NCBI GenBank assembly: GCA_045616945.1
Contig: JAZLHR010000038.1
Span: forward strand, 1-31,809
Direction: 5' to 3'
Source: UBA6987 sp045616945
GTDB taxonomy: Bacteria; Bacillota; Clostridia; Lachnospirales; Lachnospiraceae
DNA: 31,809 nt
This document shows, in pieces, positions 6,237 to 14,588 of this stretch. Below the pieces are notes generated by a model, which worked only from the letters and a program-made list of their open reading frames with translations, did no database searches and had not been told where the DNA came from. A program made the translations under genes and the position numbers. Position 1 is the stretch's first letter; each line of letters starts with the position of its first letter.

Positions 6237-7205
6237 TTACAGATTTTCCGCCGTATAAGCCGCCAGTCCGGCGCCGATCTCTCCCGGAAGCTGCCGGAAA
6301 CGGCCGCAGATGTCACTGCTGCGGTACGGGCAGCCGCGCAGGAGCGCCTCAATTTTTTCGCTCAGTTCGGCATCCATCGCGTCGGTAAATACCCGCGCGC
6401 CGGTCACGGTCCCGTTTTCGCAGCGCAGCAGGATTTCCACCTCGCCCCAGTCAAAACGGGTATGCAGCGAGGCGTCAAAGGCAGGTGCCTGCCCGAAGCG
6501 CCACTCCCAGGAGGCATATTTCCGTCTCTTCTCTTCCAGCACGGCCGGATCCAGCTCGCTCACTTCCAGCGGCTCCGCGTCACCGTAAACCGCTTCAAAA
6601 GCCCGCGGAAGCGCCTCCTGCAGACGCTGCACCGTCAGTTCCGGTGCCAGCTCGTGCAGGTTCCGCACCCGGCTTTTCACACTCGAAACGCCTTTTGCCG
6701 CCAATTTCAGGGGGCTCGGGCTCAGATACCGTCCCAGCAGCTCCATATCGGCATCCACCAGCACCGTCCCGTGGTGCAGCGCCCTGTCCGCCGTAAAGCA
6801 GAACGCATTGCCGGAAAATTTCTCGCCCGAATCCAGCAGCAGATCGTTCCTGCCGGACAGTCCGGAAGCAAGGCCGAACTGCGCGATGGCCTTCTGGATC
6901 ACGGAAAGCTGCCGGGGCAGGTCATAGGCCTCCCGCGGCGTCAGAAATGTGAAATTCAGATTGCCCAGGTCGTGAAAGACCGCGCCGCCGCCCGAAGAAC
7001 GTCTGGCGAGCCGGCCGCCCTCCTGCTCCAGCAGTTCCGCCCGGCACTCGCGCCAGGCATTCTGATTCCTGCCGATGACCACGGTCCGTTCATTCTGCCA
7101 GAGATACAGGATCACGCCCTCTTCCCGGCGTTCGAAGAGACATTCCTCCAAAGCCAGATTATACCAGGGATCAAAACTGTTCCCGAAAATGATGCGTTTT
7201 CGCAT
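6237..7205 (-). CDS. lplA: Lipoate-protein ligase A
   Basis: This 322-residue protein has the LplA/BPL catalytic fold. It activates free lipoate with ATP and attaches it to a lysine of lipoyl-domain proteins such as 2-oxoacid dehydrogenase E2 or glycine-cleavage H protein. Visible motifs are RRSSGGGAVFHDLGNLNF (about residues 66-83, lipoyl-AMP binding), a GRNQNAWREC stretch, and KGVSSVKSRVRNL. The C-terminal part (from about 240) matches the small accessory domain. It starts 6 bp after the yerC-like stop, with GGAGGGG 12 bp upstream, and is the last gene of a three-gene operon. Lipoate scavenging rather than synthesis is implied, since lipA and lipB are absent here. Confidence 0.92.
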   Translation of the reverse strand: MRKRIIFGNSFDPWYNLALEECLFERREEGVILYLWQNERTVVIGRNQNAWRECRAELLEQEGGRLARRSSGGGAVFHDLGNLNFTFLTPREAYDLPRQLSVIQKAIAQFGLASGLSGRNDLLLDSGEKFSGNAFCFTADRALHHGTVLVDADMELLGRYLSPSPLKLAAKGVSSVKSRVRNLHELAPELTVQRLQEALPRAFEAVYGDAEPLEVSELDPAVLEEKRRKYASWEWRFGQAPAFDASLHTRFDWGEVEILLRCENGTVTGARVFTDAMDAELSEKIEALLRGCPYRSSDICGRFRQLPGEIGAGLAAYTAENL

Positions 7206-7211
7206 AGGGCA

Positions 7212-7529
7212 TTATTTCCCCTCCGCCTTCTGCGGCGCCAGGCTGCCGAGCACCTTCCGATACCCCCTGCCGTATTGCACGCAGCGGGAAACACGGGAAA
7301 GCGTCGCAGAGGAAATATCCGTCTCCGCCGTCACCTGGTTATAGGTCTTCCCTTCCATCAGCAGGCGTGCCGCCTTCACACGCTGCGACATCTGCTGCAC
7401 TTCCTTTACGGTACACAAATCTTCAAAAAAGGCCGCACAATCCTCTTCCGACTGCAGGGTCAGCAGTATGCGGTACAATTCCCGGATATCTCCCTCACTT
7501 GCCCGGGGCGTGCTGCTGTCAATCGCCAT
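7212..7529 (-). CDS. YerC/YecD-type TrpR-like DNA-binding protein
   Basis: This small regulator of about 105 residues has the TrpR-like fold of the YerC/YecD family. Diagnostic stretches are FFEDLCTVKEVQQMSQRV and the helix-turn-helix YNQVTAETDISSATLSRV. The start ATG 7529 is preferred because AAAGGA precedes it and it leaves a short overlap with the upstream racemase-like gene. An ATG at 7553 would extend it by 8 residues. The B. subtilis relative has no settled physiological effector that I know of. Its place between a racemase-like enzyme and lplA suggests it controls this operon, which is inference. Confidence 0.88.
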   Translation of the reverse strand: MAIDSSTPRASEGDIRELYRILLTLQSEEDCAAFFEDLCTVKEVQQMSQRVKAARLLMEGKTYNQVTAETDISSATLSRVSRCVQYGRGYRKVLGSLAPQKAEGK

Positions 7530-8343
7530 TTTTCCCGTTTCCTTTCTCTCCATTCCATTCGAAAGCGCCCATTTCCATGACCGTTACGGCTGCACTGAGG
7601 CGTACCGTTCCGTCCGGCCGTGCCGCCGCTCCCAGCGTTCCCGCGGGCTGCCGCAGCTTCAGGCGCACAAAGCTTCCTTTTTCCTGTGCCAGGAAGACAC
7701 CGGCCGCCGCGCTGCCGCTGGCGCACGAGCCTTCCCAATACAGCGTATCCGCGCCGGGCACATATACGAGCGGCTTCAAGGTCTCCTTCTCCCGGTCCAG
7801 GAACATGATCCCCAGGGCCGGTGCGCCGAGTTCACCGCACCAGCGCTTCACGGCGCCCTCCGCCATTTCCTTTTCCCACTTTTCCTCGGTGATCAGATGC
7901 CGGATCCCGCCGCAGGAAAATACCGGCAGCTTCAGGATGCGGTCTCCCCACACGAAATCCCGCATGCCGTGGGCACTGACCGGGGGCAGCTGCGCCGTGC
8001 AGAACCAGCTGCCGTCTTCCCTGGCGGAAACAGCCGTCTCGACAGGCGCATCCGCGCCGGAGACTTCCAGCATGAGCATGCTCCCGCAGCCGGGCTCCAA
8101 TCCCTCCGCACGGCAGATGAATGCCGCGGCGGACATCGCGGCATTGCCGCAGAACTCTCCGCCGACCATGTGCAGATACGGTTCGTCCTCCCGGTGATAT
8201 CCCAGGAAGCCGGCCTGCTCGGCCGCCGGATGCTTCGCCATCAGCGCATCCGCCAGCGCTTTTTTATCGGTACCCGCAGGCGGTTCCTGTATCAGCAAAG
8301 TGATATTTCCCGCCGGGTTCATCAAACAGTAATGTATCGTCAT
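7519..8343 (-). CDS. Diaminopimelate-epimerase-fold amino acid racemase-like protein (CntK/DapF superfamily)
   Basis: This 274-residue protein has two half-domains, each ending in a cysteine motif: GGEFCGNAA (Cys65) and EGSCASGSAA (Cys207). These are the paired acid/base cysteines of cofactor-independent epimerases. A QPAG-L element near residue 232 is also typical. The CGNA-M and GSCASG forms differ from true DapF (CGNG-R and CG-GA) and are closer, from memory, to histidine racemase CntK. The substrate is therefore open. No nicotianamine-like synthase is nearby, so a metallophore role is not supported. The start at ATG 8343 is chosen because the longer frame would begin inside the promoter -10 box. 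It overlaps the yerC-like gene by 11 bp. Confidence 0.75.
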   Translation of the reverse strand: MTIHYCLMNPAGNITLLIQEPPAGTDKKALADALMAKHPAAEQAGFLGYHREDEPYLHMVGGEFCGNAAMSAAAFICRAEGLEPGCGSMLMLEVSGADAPVETAVSAREDGSWFCTAQLPPVSAHGMRDFVWGDRILKLPVFSCGGIRHLITEEKWEKEMAEGAVKRWCGELGAPALGIMFLDREKETLKPLVYVPGADTLYWEGSCASGSAAAGVFLAQEKGSFVRLKLRQPAGTLGAAARPDGTVRLSAAVTVMEMGAFEWNGEKGNGKNGD

Positions 8344-8394
8344 GGCAATCCGCCCGGTATTTCTTTTTTCATTTCCGTGCCCGGGCCGGTCACT

Positions 8395-8423
8395 ATTATA
8401 CACTAAGCAGTTAAAGAGGCCAA
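8395..8423 (-). promoter_or_regulatory. Promoter of the racemase-yerC-lplA operon
   Basis: On the minus strand, TTGGCC (8418-8423), 17 bp, then a consensus TATAAT (8395-8400). Transcription would start about 45 nt before the ATG at 8343. Confidence 0.75.
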
Positions 8424-8446
8424 CTGTTTTTTCGGGAATTGGGGGC

Positions 8447-8476
8447 TTGTCCCCGTATGCCCGGCTGTGATATAGT
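8447..8476 (+). promoter_or_regulatory. Probable mutS2 promoter
   Basis: TTGTCC (8447-8452), 18 bp, TATAGT (8471-8476) with an extended TGA before the -10. It is divergent from the racemase operon promoter. The resulting leader is about 65 nt. Confidence 0.5.
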
Positions 8477-8548
8477 AATCATGGTATATTATTCGTCTTT
8501 TTCCGGTCTCCCGGCCGGGCAGGGACGTTTTTCAAAACAGGAAGCAAG

Positions 8549-10915
8549 ATGAACGAAAAAGCTTTACACACATTGGAATTTGATAAGATCCTCAGTCGGC
8601 TGGAGCAGCTGGCGGGCTCTGAGGGCGGGAAACGGCTCTGCCGGGAACTGCGTCCTTCCGCCGACCCGGCCGATATCCTCACCCGGCTGAAGGAGACCTC
8701 TGCCGCCGAGATGCGTCTGATCGCCGCGGGTTCCCTCGCCTTTTCCGGCATCCACGATATCCGCGAAAGCCTGAAGCGCGCATGCACGGGCAGTTCGCTC
8801 AGTATCCCCGAGCTGCTGCAGGTCCGTTCGCTGCTGGAGGCAGCCGCCCGCGCCAAAGCCTACGGCCGCGGGGAAAAGGATACGGAAGACGAGCTTTCCG
8901 GCTATTTCGATTCGCTGGAGCCGCTGACGCCCCTGCGTCAGGAGCTGGACCGCGATATCCTTTCCGAGGAGGAACTGGCCGACTGTGCCAGTCCCGGCCT
9001 GATGAAGGTCCGCCGTCAGCTGCGCGGCATAGAAGACCGCATCCGCGGTGAGCTGAACTCGCTCCTGAGCCGCAGCCGCAGCTATCTGCAGGAAGGGCTG
9101 ATCACCCAGCGCGACGGGCGCTACTGCCTGCCGGTCAAGGCGGAACACAAATCGCAGGTTCCCGGCATCGTGCACGACCAGTCCGGCAGCGGCTCGACCC
9201 TGTTCATCGAACCTCTGTCCGTCGTCAAGCTGAACAACGAGCAGAAGGAATGCGAGCTGGAAGAAAAGAAAGAGATTGAAAAAGTCCTGGCTGCTCTGAG
9301 CAGCGAAGCAGCTGCGCAGGAAGCCGCCATTGCGGCGGACTACCGCATCCTCGTCCTGCTGGATTTCATATTCGCAAAGGCAAGGCTTTCCCGCAGCTAT
9401 AAGGGGACCGCTCCCGTCTTTGCGGGCGGGCGGGTCATCGATATCCGTCAGGGGCGTCATCCTTTGCTGGATCCCGCTTCCGTGGTGCCCATCGATCTGC
9501 GTCTGGGCAAGGATTACGATCTGCTGGTCGTGACCGGTCCCAATACCGGCGGCAAGACCGTTTCCCTGAAAACCGTAGGTCTGCTGACCCTCATGGGACA
9601 GGCGGGGCTGCATATCCCCGCCGCGTCCAATTCCCGTCTGTCCGTGTTCCGGGAGGTCTTCGCCGACATCGGGGACGAACAGAGCATCGAACAGAGCCTC
9701 AGCACCTTCTCCTCTCACATGACCAATATCGTTACCATCCTGCGGCAGGCCGACGAAGACTCTCTGGTCCTCTTTGACGAGCTGGGAGCCGGGACCGACC
9801 CCACAGAGGGCGCGGCGCTGGCCATGGCTATCCTGACCTCCCTGCACCGCAGGGGCATCCGCACGATGGCCACGACGCATTACAGCGAGCTGAAGGTATT
9901 TGCCCTCAACGAAGCCGGCGTGGAAAACGCATCCTGCGAGTTCAGTCTGGAAACGCTGCGGCCCACCTACCGCCTGATCATCGGCATCCCCGGCAAGAGC
10001 AACGCCTTCGCGATCGCAGGCAAGCTGGGGCTTCCGGAGGAGATCATTCAGGAAGCAGGCGGCTATATCGACTCCAATGAGGAAGCGTTCGAGGATGTTC
10101 TGGCCGAGCTGGAACAGCGCCGCAAGGACATGGAAAAAGCCGAGGGCGAGATCAAACGGCTGCAGGCGGAAACCGTCCGGCTGGAAGAAGAAGCGAAGAA
10201 GCGTCAGGGCGGTCTGGAAGCCCAGCGGGAGAAGATCCTGCGGGCGGCCCGCGAGGAAGCGCATTCCATCCTGCAGGCGGCGAAGGATACCGCCGACAAA
10301 GCCATCCGCGATCTGCATAAGGAAGGCGCGGCAGTATCCCGTGAAATGGAAGAGGCCCGCAGCAGTCTGCGTCTGGCAATGAACGACGCTTCTGCAGCCA
10401 TCCGCCGGGACGAAAAGGAAGCACAGCGCCGCGTTACCGTCACGGAGAAAAAGCTCAGGATCGGTGACGGCGTATTTATCCATTCGCTCGGCCTCAAGGG
10501 CACGGTCAGCACGCTGCCGGATGCCAAGGGCAACCTTTTTGTTCAGATGGGGATCCTCCGCTCGCAGGTCAATGCCTCCGATGTGGAGCTGCTGCAGGAA
10601 GAGACCGTTACGCTGGAAGGGAAAAAGCGCACCCCCTCCGGTCCCGGCATGAGCAAGGCGCTGGGCATTTCCCCGGAGATCAACCTCATCGGCATGACCG
10701 CCGACGAAGCGATCACCGCTTTGGACAAATATATGGATGACGCCTATCTGGCGCATCTGGAAAAAGTCAGGATCATCCACGGCCGCGGAGCCGGCATCCT
10801 GCGGGATGCGGTCTCCCGGTATCTGAAGAAAAACAAGCGGGTGGAGAGCTTCGGGCTTGCCCCCTACCACGAAGGCGGCTACGGCGTCACAGTAGCGGAA
10901 TTTGCAAAAAAGTAG
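8549..10915 (+). CDS. mutS2: MutS2 family ATPase/Smr protein
   Basis: This 788-residue protein has the MutS2 layout: an N-terminal core and clamp (about 1-300), the ABC-type ATPase with Walker A GPNTGGKT (330-337) and Walker B LFDELGAGTDP (about 407-417), a long charged coiled coil (about 515-620), a KOW-like stretch, and a C-terminal Smr domain (about 708-788) with HGRGAGILR. Homologues act on recombination intermediates or rescue collided ribosomes; B. subtilis MutS2 has been implicated in the latter. The canonical Smr LDLRG motif reads INLIG here, so both the acidic and basic residues are missing. I recall this from other clostridial MutS2 proteins. The start has GGAAGC upstream, and the two-component genes follow 9 bp downstream. 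Confidence 0.95.
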   Translation: MNEKALHTLEFDKILSRLEQLAGSEGGKRLCRELRPSADPADILTRLKETSAAEMRLIAAGSLAFSGIHDIRESLKRACTGSSLSIPELLQVRSLLEAAARAKAYGRGEKDTEDELSGYFDSLEPLTPLRQELDRDILSEEELADCASPGLMKVRRQLRGIEDRIRGELNSLLSRSRSYLQEGLITQRDGRYCLPVKAEHKSQVPGIVHDQSGSGSTLFIEPLSVVKLNNEQKECELEEKKEIEKVLAALSSEAAAQEAAIAADYRILVLLDFIFAKARLSRSYKGTAPVFAGGRVIDIRQGRHPLLDPASVVPIDLRLGKDYDLLVVTGPNTGGKTVSLKTVGLLTLMGQAGLHIPAASNSRLSVFREVFADIGDEQSIEQSLSTFSSHMTNIVTILRQADEDSLVLFDELGAGTDPTEGAALAMAILTSLHRRGIRTMATTHYSELKVFALNEAGVENASCEFSLETLRPTYRLIIGIPGKSNAFAIAGKLGLPEEIIQEAGGYIDSNEEAFEDVLAELEQRRKDMEKAEGEIKRLQAETVRLEEEAKKRQGGLEAQREKILRAAREEAHSILQAAKDTADKAIRDLHKEGAAVSREMEEARSSLRLAMNDASAAIRRDEKEAQRRVTVTEKKLRIGDGVFIHSLGLKGTVSTLPDAKGNLFVQMGILRSQVNASDVELLQEETVTLEGKKRTPSGPGMSKALGISPEINLIGMTADEAITALDKYMDDAYLAHLEKVRIIHGRGAGILRDAVSRYLKKNKRVESFGLAPYHEGGYGVTVAEFAKK

Positions 10916-10924
10916 GCACGAAAT

Positions 10925-11629
10925 ATGACGAAACAGAAGATTTTGATTGTGGACGATGACAGGAACATTTCTCAGCTGATCGCCCTCTATATGGCAAAAG
11001 AATGCTTTGAGACCATGTGCGTCGCCGATGGCAGGGATGTCCTGCCGGCATTTCTCAGCTTTCACCCCGACCTGATCCTCTTGGATATCATGCTGCCGGG
11101 CATGGACGGCTACCAGGTCTGCCGGCAGCTGCGCACGCAGAGCAATGTGCCCATCATTTTCCTTTCTGCCAAGGATGAGGTCTTCGATAAGGTCCTCGGT
11201 CTGGAGCTGGGCGCGGACGATTACCTCGCAAAGCCCTTCGACAACAAGGAAATGGTCGCGCGCGTCAAGGCTGTGCTGCGCCGCTCACAGTCTGCCCCCG
11301 CGCAGCAGGCCGATAACGACAAGGTGATCTCCGTTCCGTATCTGACGGTAAATCTGACCAACTATACGGTCACGTTCCGCGGCCAGACGGTCGCCATGCC
11401 GCCGAAGGAGCTGGAACTGCTGTATCAGCTGGCTTCCTGCCCGAACCGCGTCTTTACACGGGAACAGCTGCTGGAAAGTATTTGGGCCTACGATTATGAC
11501 GGCGGCAGCCGCACGGTGGATGTCCATATGCGCCGGCTGCGGGAAAAGCTGCCGGACAACGATGCCTGGCGTCTTTCCACCGTCTGGGGCAAGGGCTACC
11601 GTTTTGAAATGATGCCGGTCGAGCAATAA
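10925..11629 (+). CDS. OmpR/PhoB-family response regulator
   Basis: This 234-residue protein has an N-terminal receiver domain (1-120) and a C-terminal winged-helix DNA-binding domain (about 135-230). Receiver residues are intact: acidic pair Asp10-Asp11, phospho-acceptor Asp54 in LLDIMLPGMDG, Ser81, and Lys103 in DDYLAKPFD. The DNA-binding half shows the PPKELELLYQLA and SRTVDVHMRRLREKL signatures of the OmpR class. It begins 9 bp after mutS2 and ends 1 bp before its kinase, so the pair is co-transcribed, probably as a mutS2-RR-HK operon. The signal and target genes are unknown. Confidence 0.95.
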   Translation: MTKQKILIVDDDRNISQLIALYMAKECFETMCVADGRDVLPAFLSFHPDLILLDIMLPGMDGYQVCRQLRTQSNVPIIFLSAKDEVFDKVLGLELGADDYLAKPFDNKEMVARVKAVLRRSQSAPAQQADNDKVISVPYLTVNLTNYTVTFRGQTVAMPPKELELLYQLASCPNRVFTREQLLESIWAYDYDGGSRTVDVHMRRLREKLPDNDAWRLSTVWGKGYRFEMMPVEQ

Positions 11630-11630
11630 G

Positions 11631-13064
11631 ATGAAGAAGACAGAAAAAAAGGTCGGCCTGCGGATAAAGCGTCTGGGCGGCTATATCATTTTCGGTCTTT
11701 CCGCCTTCCTGCTGGCCTCTCTGGCCTGTTCTCGGCTGATAAGCCGCGCGATAGAACGTTCCGTGGTGGAAAAACTGTATGAAGCCGTCTGCCAGCTGAC
11801 GGAGGACCAGGATTTCCGCGGCGGCAAGGTGCTGGTGGACGCCGGCATGAAATATACCGGCTTCGGCTGCAGGATCCTGTATCTGGACGAAGAACGGACG
11901 GTCCTGTTCGACAGCAGTGAGAATTCTTCGCTGGTCGGTGCCGTCTGCAGCGATTTCCTCCCGGCAGTCTCCACCCGCTATTGGCGCACGGGCGAATTCG
12001 ACGGAATCTTCGGAGAGCCGGTCCTGAGCGTATTCGTGCCCATCACCAAAAATCTGGCCATGCAGGGCTATCTGACCATGCACTGCCCGCGCGCGCTCAT
12101 AAGCGATTTCGAAAAAGAAGTGCTTTTCCCCGTCCTGATCCTGATCGATGCGCTGGTGATCATCGGCCTCCTGGCCTTTTATTTTTCGCAGCGCCGCTCG
12201 CTCAGTCCGCTTCGCACCATCCTGACCGGCGTGCAGGCCTTCAGTACGGGCGACCTCGGACACCGTATCATCGTCCGCAGCAAAGATGAGTTCGGTGAGC
12301 TTGCAGACCGGCTGAACAAGCTGGCCGATATCCTGCAGGAATCGGAAAGCTATCAGAAAAAGTTCATTGCCAATGTGTCCCACGACTTCCGCTCACCGCT
12401 CACATCGATCCGCGGGTATCTGGAAGCCATGCTGGACGGTGTAATCCCGCAGGATAGCCAGTCACAGTATATGCACCTCATCATCGACGAGGCTGACCGG
12501 CTGACCAATATGACCAAGGAAATGCTGAAGCTCAGCTCTCTGGAAAACACGCATATGAAGGTCAATGCCCGGGATTTCGACATCGTGGAGCTGTCCCGTG
12601 CCTGCTGCAGGATCTTTGAAAGTCAATGCAAGCCGCGCGGTATCCGTTTTGAACTGAGCTATACCTCGCCGACGCTGTTCGTATATGCCGACGAAGAAAA
12701 GATCCGCCAGGTACTGCAGAATCTGATCGATAACGGGATCAAATTTTCCCCTGACGATTCCGTGCTCCGCATAGAACTGTACGAAACGAGCTATAAAAAA
12801 GTCCGCGTCACCGTAGCCGATGAGGGCGTCGGCATTTCCAAGGAAGAGCTTTCCAGGATCTGGAACCGTTTTTACAAGGTGGATTCCTCCCGCGGCGAAA
12901 ATAAGACCGGGAACGGTCTGGGACTGGCGATCGTCAAGGAGATCATCGTCGCCCACAACGAAACGATCGCAGCATACAGCGAGCCGGGGCAGGGCGCAAG
13001 ATTCGTCTTCCGTCTGCCCAAGGGACACAGGCCATCCAAAAGCATTTCCGGCAAGGCAAGATAG
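11631..13064 (+). CDS. Membrane sensor histidine kinase with HAMP domain
   Basis: This 477-residue kinase has a transmembrane helix at about 17-36, an extracellular sensor loop at about 37-163, a second helix at about 164-186, a HAMP domain (about 187-240), and a HisKA dimerisation domain with the phosphorylated His251 in NVSHDFRSPLTS. The HATPase domain has the N box NLIDNGIKFS, G1 DEGVGIS and G2 GNGLGLAIV. The sensor loop is about 125 residues with no sequence family I recognise. It contains four cysteines (Cys54, 80, 106, 152) that could form disulfides outside the cell. The partner is the response regulator directly upstream. Confidence 0.95.
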   Translation: MKKTEKKVGLRIKRLGGYIIFGLSAFLLASLACSRLISRAIERSVVEKLYEAVCQLTEDQDFRGGKVLVDAGMKYTGFGCRILYLDEERTVLFDSSENSSLVGAVCSDFLPAVSTRYWRTGEFDGIFGEPVLSVFVPITKNLAMQGYLTMHCPRALISDFEKEVLFPVLILIDALVIIGLLAFYFSQRRSLSPLRTILTGVQAFSTGDLGHRIIVRSKDEFGELADRLNKLADILQESESYQKKFIANVSHDFRSPLTSIRGYLEAMLDGVIPQDSQSQYMHLIIDEADRLTNMTKEMLKLSSLENTHMKVNARDFDIVELSRACCRIFESQCKPRGIRFELSYTSPTLFVYADEEKIRQVLQNLIDNGIKFSPDDSVLRIELYETSYKKVRVTVADEGVGISKEELSRIWNRFYKVDSSRGENKTGNGLGLAIVKEIIVAHNETIAAYSEPGQGARFVFRLPKGHRPSKSISGKAR

Positions 13065-13218
13065 TACCGGCATGAGGCAGTTCACCGCCCTCTTTCCCGG
13101 GCCGATCGGCCGAGACGGAAAACGGTAAAAAGCGGGGCCGTCAGGGATACGCCTGCCCTGAATATTCCAGATACGGGAGGAACGGCTGCAGTTTCCCGTC
13201 GCCGGACAGAAAATATCC

Positions 13219-13256
13219 CGCCGGAGAGGACATCGTTTTCTCTTCGGCGTTTTTTT
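13219..13256 (+). terminator. Terminator after the mutS2 two-component operon
   Basis: CGCCGGAGAG (13219-13228) pairs with CTCTTCGGCG (13240-13249) with one G-U pair, followed by seven Ts. It lies 155 bp beyond the kinase stop; the DNA between shows no gene. Confidence 0.8.
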
Positions 13257-13258
13257 GC

Positions 13259-13287
13259 TTGATTTTCAAACGAAAAACAAGTATAAT
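13259..13287 (+). promoter_or_regulatory. Promoter of the acyltransferase gene
   Basis: TTGATT (13259-13264), 17 bp, consensus TATAAT (13282-13287). It lies immediately after the upstream terminator and about 55 nt before the start codon at 13350. Confidence 0.75.
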
Positions 13288-13349
13288 CACTCTTATCTCT
13301 CTGATGCGGTCCGCCGTACCTCGTAGAATATCGTCCCCCGGGGGTATTC

Positions 13350-14516
13350 ATGCAGACTTCTTACCGTTTCCACTGCCGTTTTTTCAATTTTGCGCTGAAG
13401 GTATGCGGGCTGCTTTTCCGTAAGAGTTTTTCTCTGCAGCCGCCTGTTCTCCCGGAGCTTCCGGAAAACTACCTTCTGATCAGCAATCATGTGACGAATT
13501 ATGACCCTATTTTTCTCGGCATTGCCCTGAAAAGGCAGATGTATTATGTCGGAACGGAAAATGTTATCAATACCGGCGTGGGCGGATTTTTTCTCAGGAC
13601 CTTTCTGGATCCCATCGCCATCCCCAAGGGCGGCAACAGTGCCGGTGCCGTGATGGAGATCCTCCGCAGGCTCCGGGCCGGCAGGCGCGTCGTACTGATG
13701 GCTGAGGGCAATACCACTTGGGACGGATGCAGTATCCCGATCCCCGCAGCCACCGGAAAAATGGTCCGAGCCAGCGGTGCTGCGCTGGTCACCTGCCGCA
13801 TCCACGGCGCGTATTTCATGTCACCCCGCTGGGCTTATTCCCGGCGCAGAGGTTCGGTCCGAGTCGAACCGGTCCACATTTACAGTCCAGAGGAGCTCCG
13901 TACGATGAAGCCGGATGAGATCAACCGGCATATCAACGAGGATATCCTGCTGGATGCCTACGAGGAACAGTCCGCCGCGCCGGTCCGCCACCAGGGCAAA
14001 AAGCTTGCCAAGGGTCTGGAGCACGCATTGGTGCTGTGCCCGCAATGCCTCCGTTTCGGGACATTGCAGAGCCGGGGCAGCCGTTTTTCCTGCAGCTGCG
14101 GTCTGAAAGGCAGCTACGACGCCTACGCGGTGCTTCAGGGAAAGGGCTTCTCCTTCACTTCCGTCCGTGACTGGTTTCAGTGGCAGAAAGGGTATGTCCG
14201 CGATATGGGGCAGCCGGCAGAAGATACCGTCCTTGCCTCCGATCCGCTGCTGGTGCTCAACCGCATAGAAGCAGGCAGACGCAGTTTGATGGTCAAGGGC
14301 AAGACCGAAATGACCAGCCGCCTCCTCCGCGTCGGCGAATTGTGTTTCGCCCTCAGCGATATTGAAGATGTAGCGGTCTGCCTGCGCGGAACGCTGGCAT
14401 TTTCCCTGAAAGACGGTCGCTATTTCGAGCTGGTCTCCGCCCGGAAGAAACGCAGCTTCAGCGGTCTCAAATACAAACTTCTGTACGACCGTTTCGGGGC
14501 ACTTCCCCGCACATAA
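13350..14516 (+). CDS. PlsC-like 1-acyl-sn-glycerol-3-phosphate acyltransferase with C-terminal zinc-ribbon region
   Basis: This 388-residue protein has an N-terminal acyltransferase domain (about 30-210). It shows the catalytic NHVTNYD motif (block I, NH-x4-D), IPKGG, and EGNTTWDG as the EG motif. Such enzymes transfer acyl chains to lysophosphatidate at the membrane in phospholipid synthesis. From about residue 225 an unusual extension begins. It has LCPQCLRFGTLQ then FSCSCGL, a four-cysteine zinc-ribbon-like knuckle, followed by about 140 residues rich in beta-strand-like hydrophobic patterns. The extension makes the protein much longer than a typical 200-250-residue PlsC. A GGGGGT site precedes ATG 13350. 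Substrate specificity cannot be read from the sequence. Confidence 0.8.
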   Translation: MQTSYRFHCRFFNFALKVCGLLFRKSFSLQPPVLPELPENYLLISNHVTNYDPIFLGIALKRQMYYVGTENVINTGVGGFFLRTFLDPIAIPKGGNSAGAVMEILRRLRAGRRVVLMAEGNTTWDGCSIPIPAATGKMVRASGAALVTCRIHGAYFMSPRWAYSRRRGSVRVEPVHIYSPEELRTMKPDEINRHINEDILLDAYEEQSAAPVRHQGKKLAKGLEHALVLCPQCLRFGTLQSRGSRFSCSCGLKGSYDAYAVLQGKGFSFTSVRDWFQWQKGYVRDMGQPAEDTVLASDPLLVLNRIEAGRRSLMVKGKTEMTSRLLRVGELCFALSDIEDVAVCLRGTLAFSLKDGRYFELVSARKKRSFSGLKYKLLYDRFGALPRT

Positions 14517-14588
14517 AAATTATACAGAGGCACAGGCGCAAGGGGCGGTTTTCCCGTCTGCAGCAGCCGGTACCTGATAGGAGGGTCT

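Noticed and set aside
8564..11065. 833-codon minus-strand frame opposite mutS2
   Set aside because: High third-position GC leaves the antisense frame open. MutS2 is unmistakable on the plus strand.
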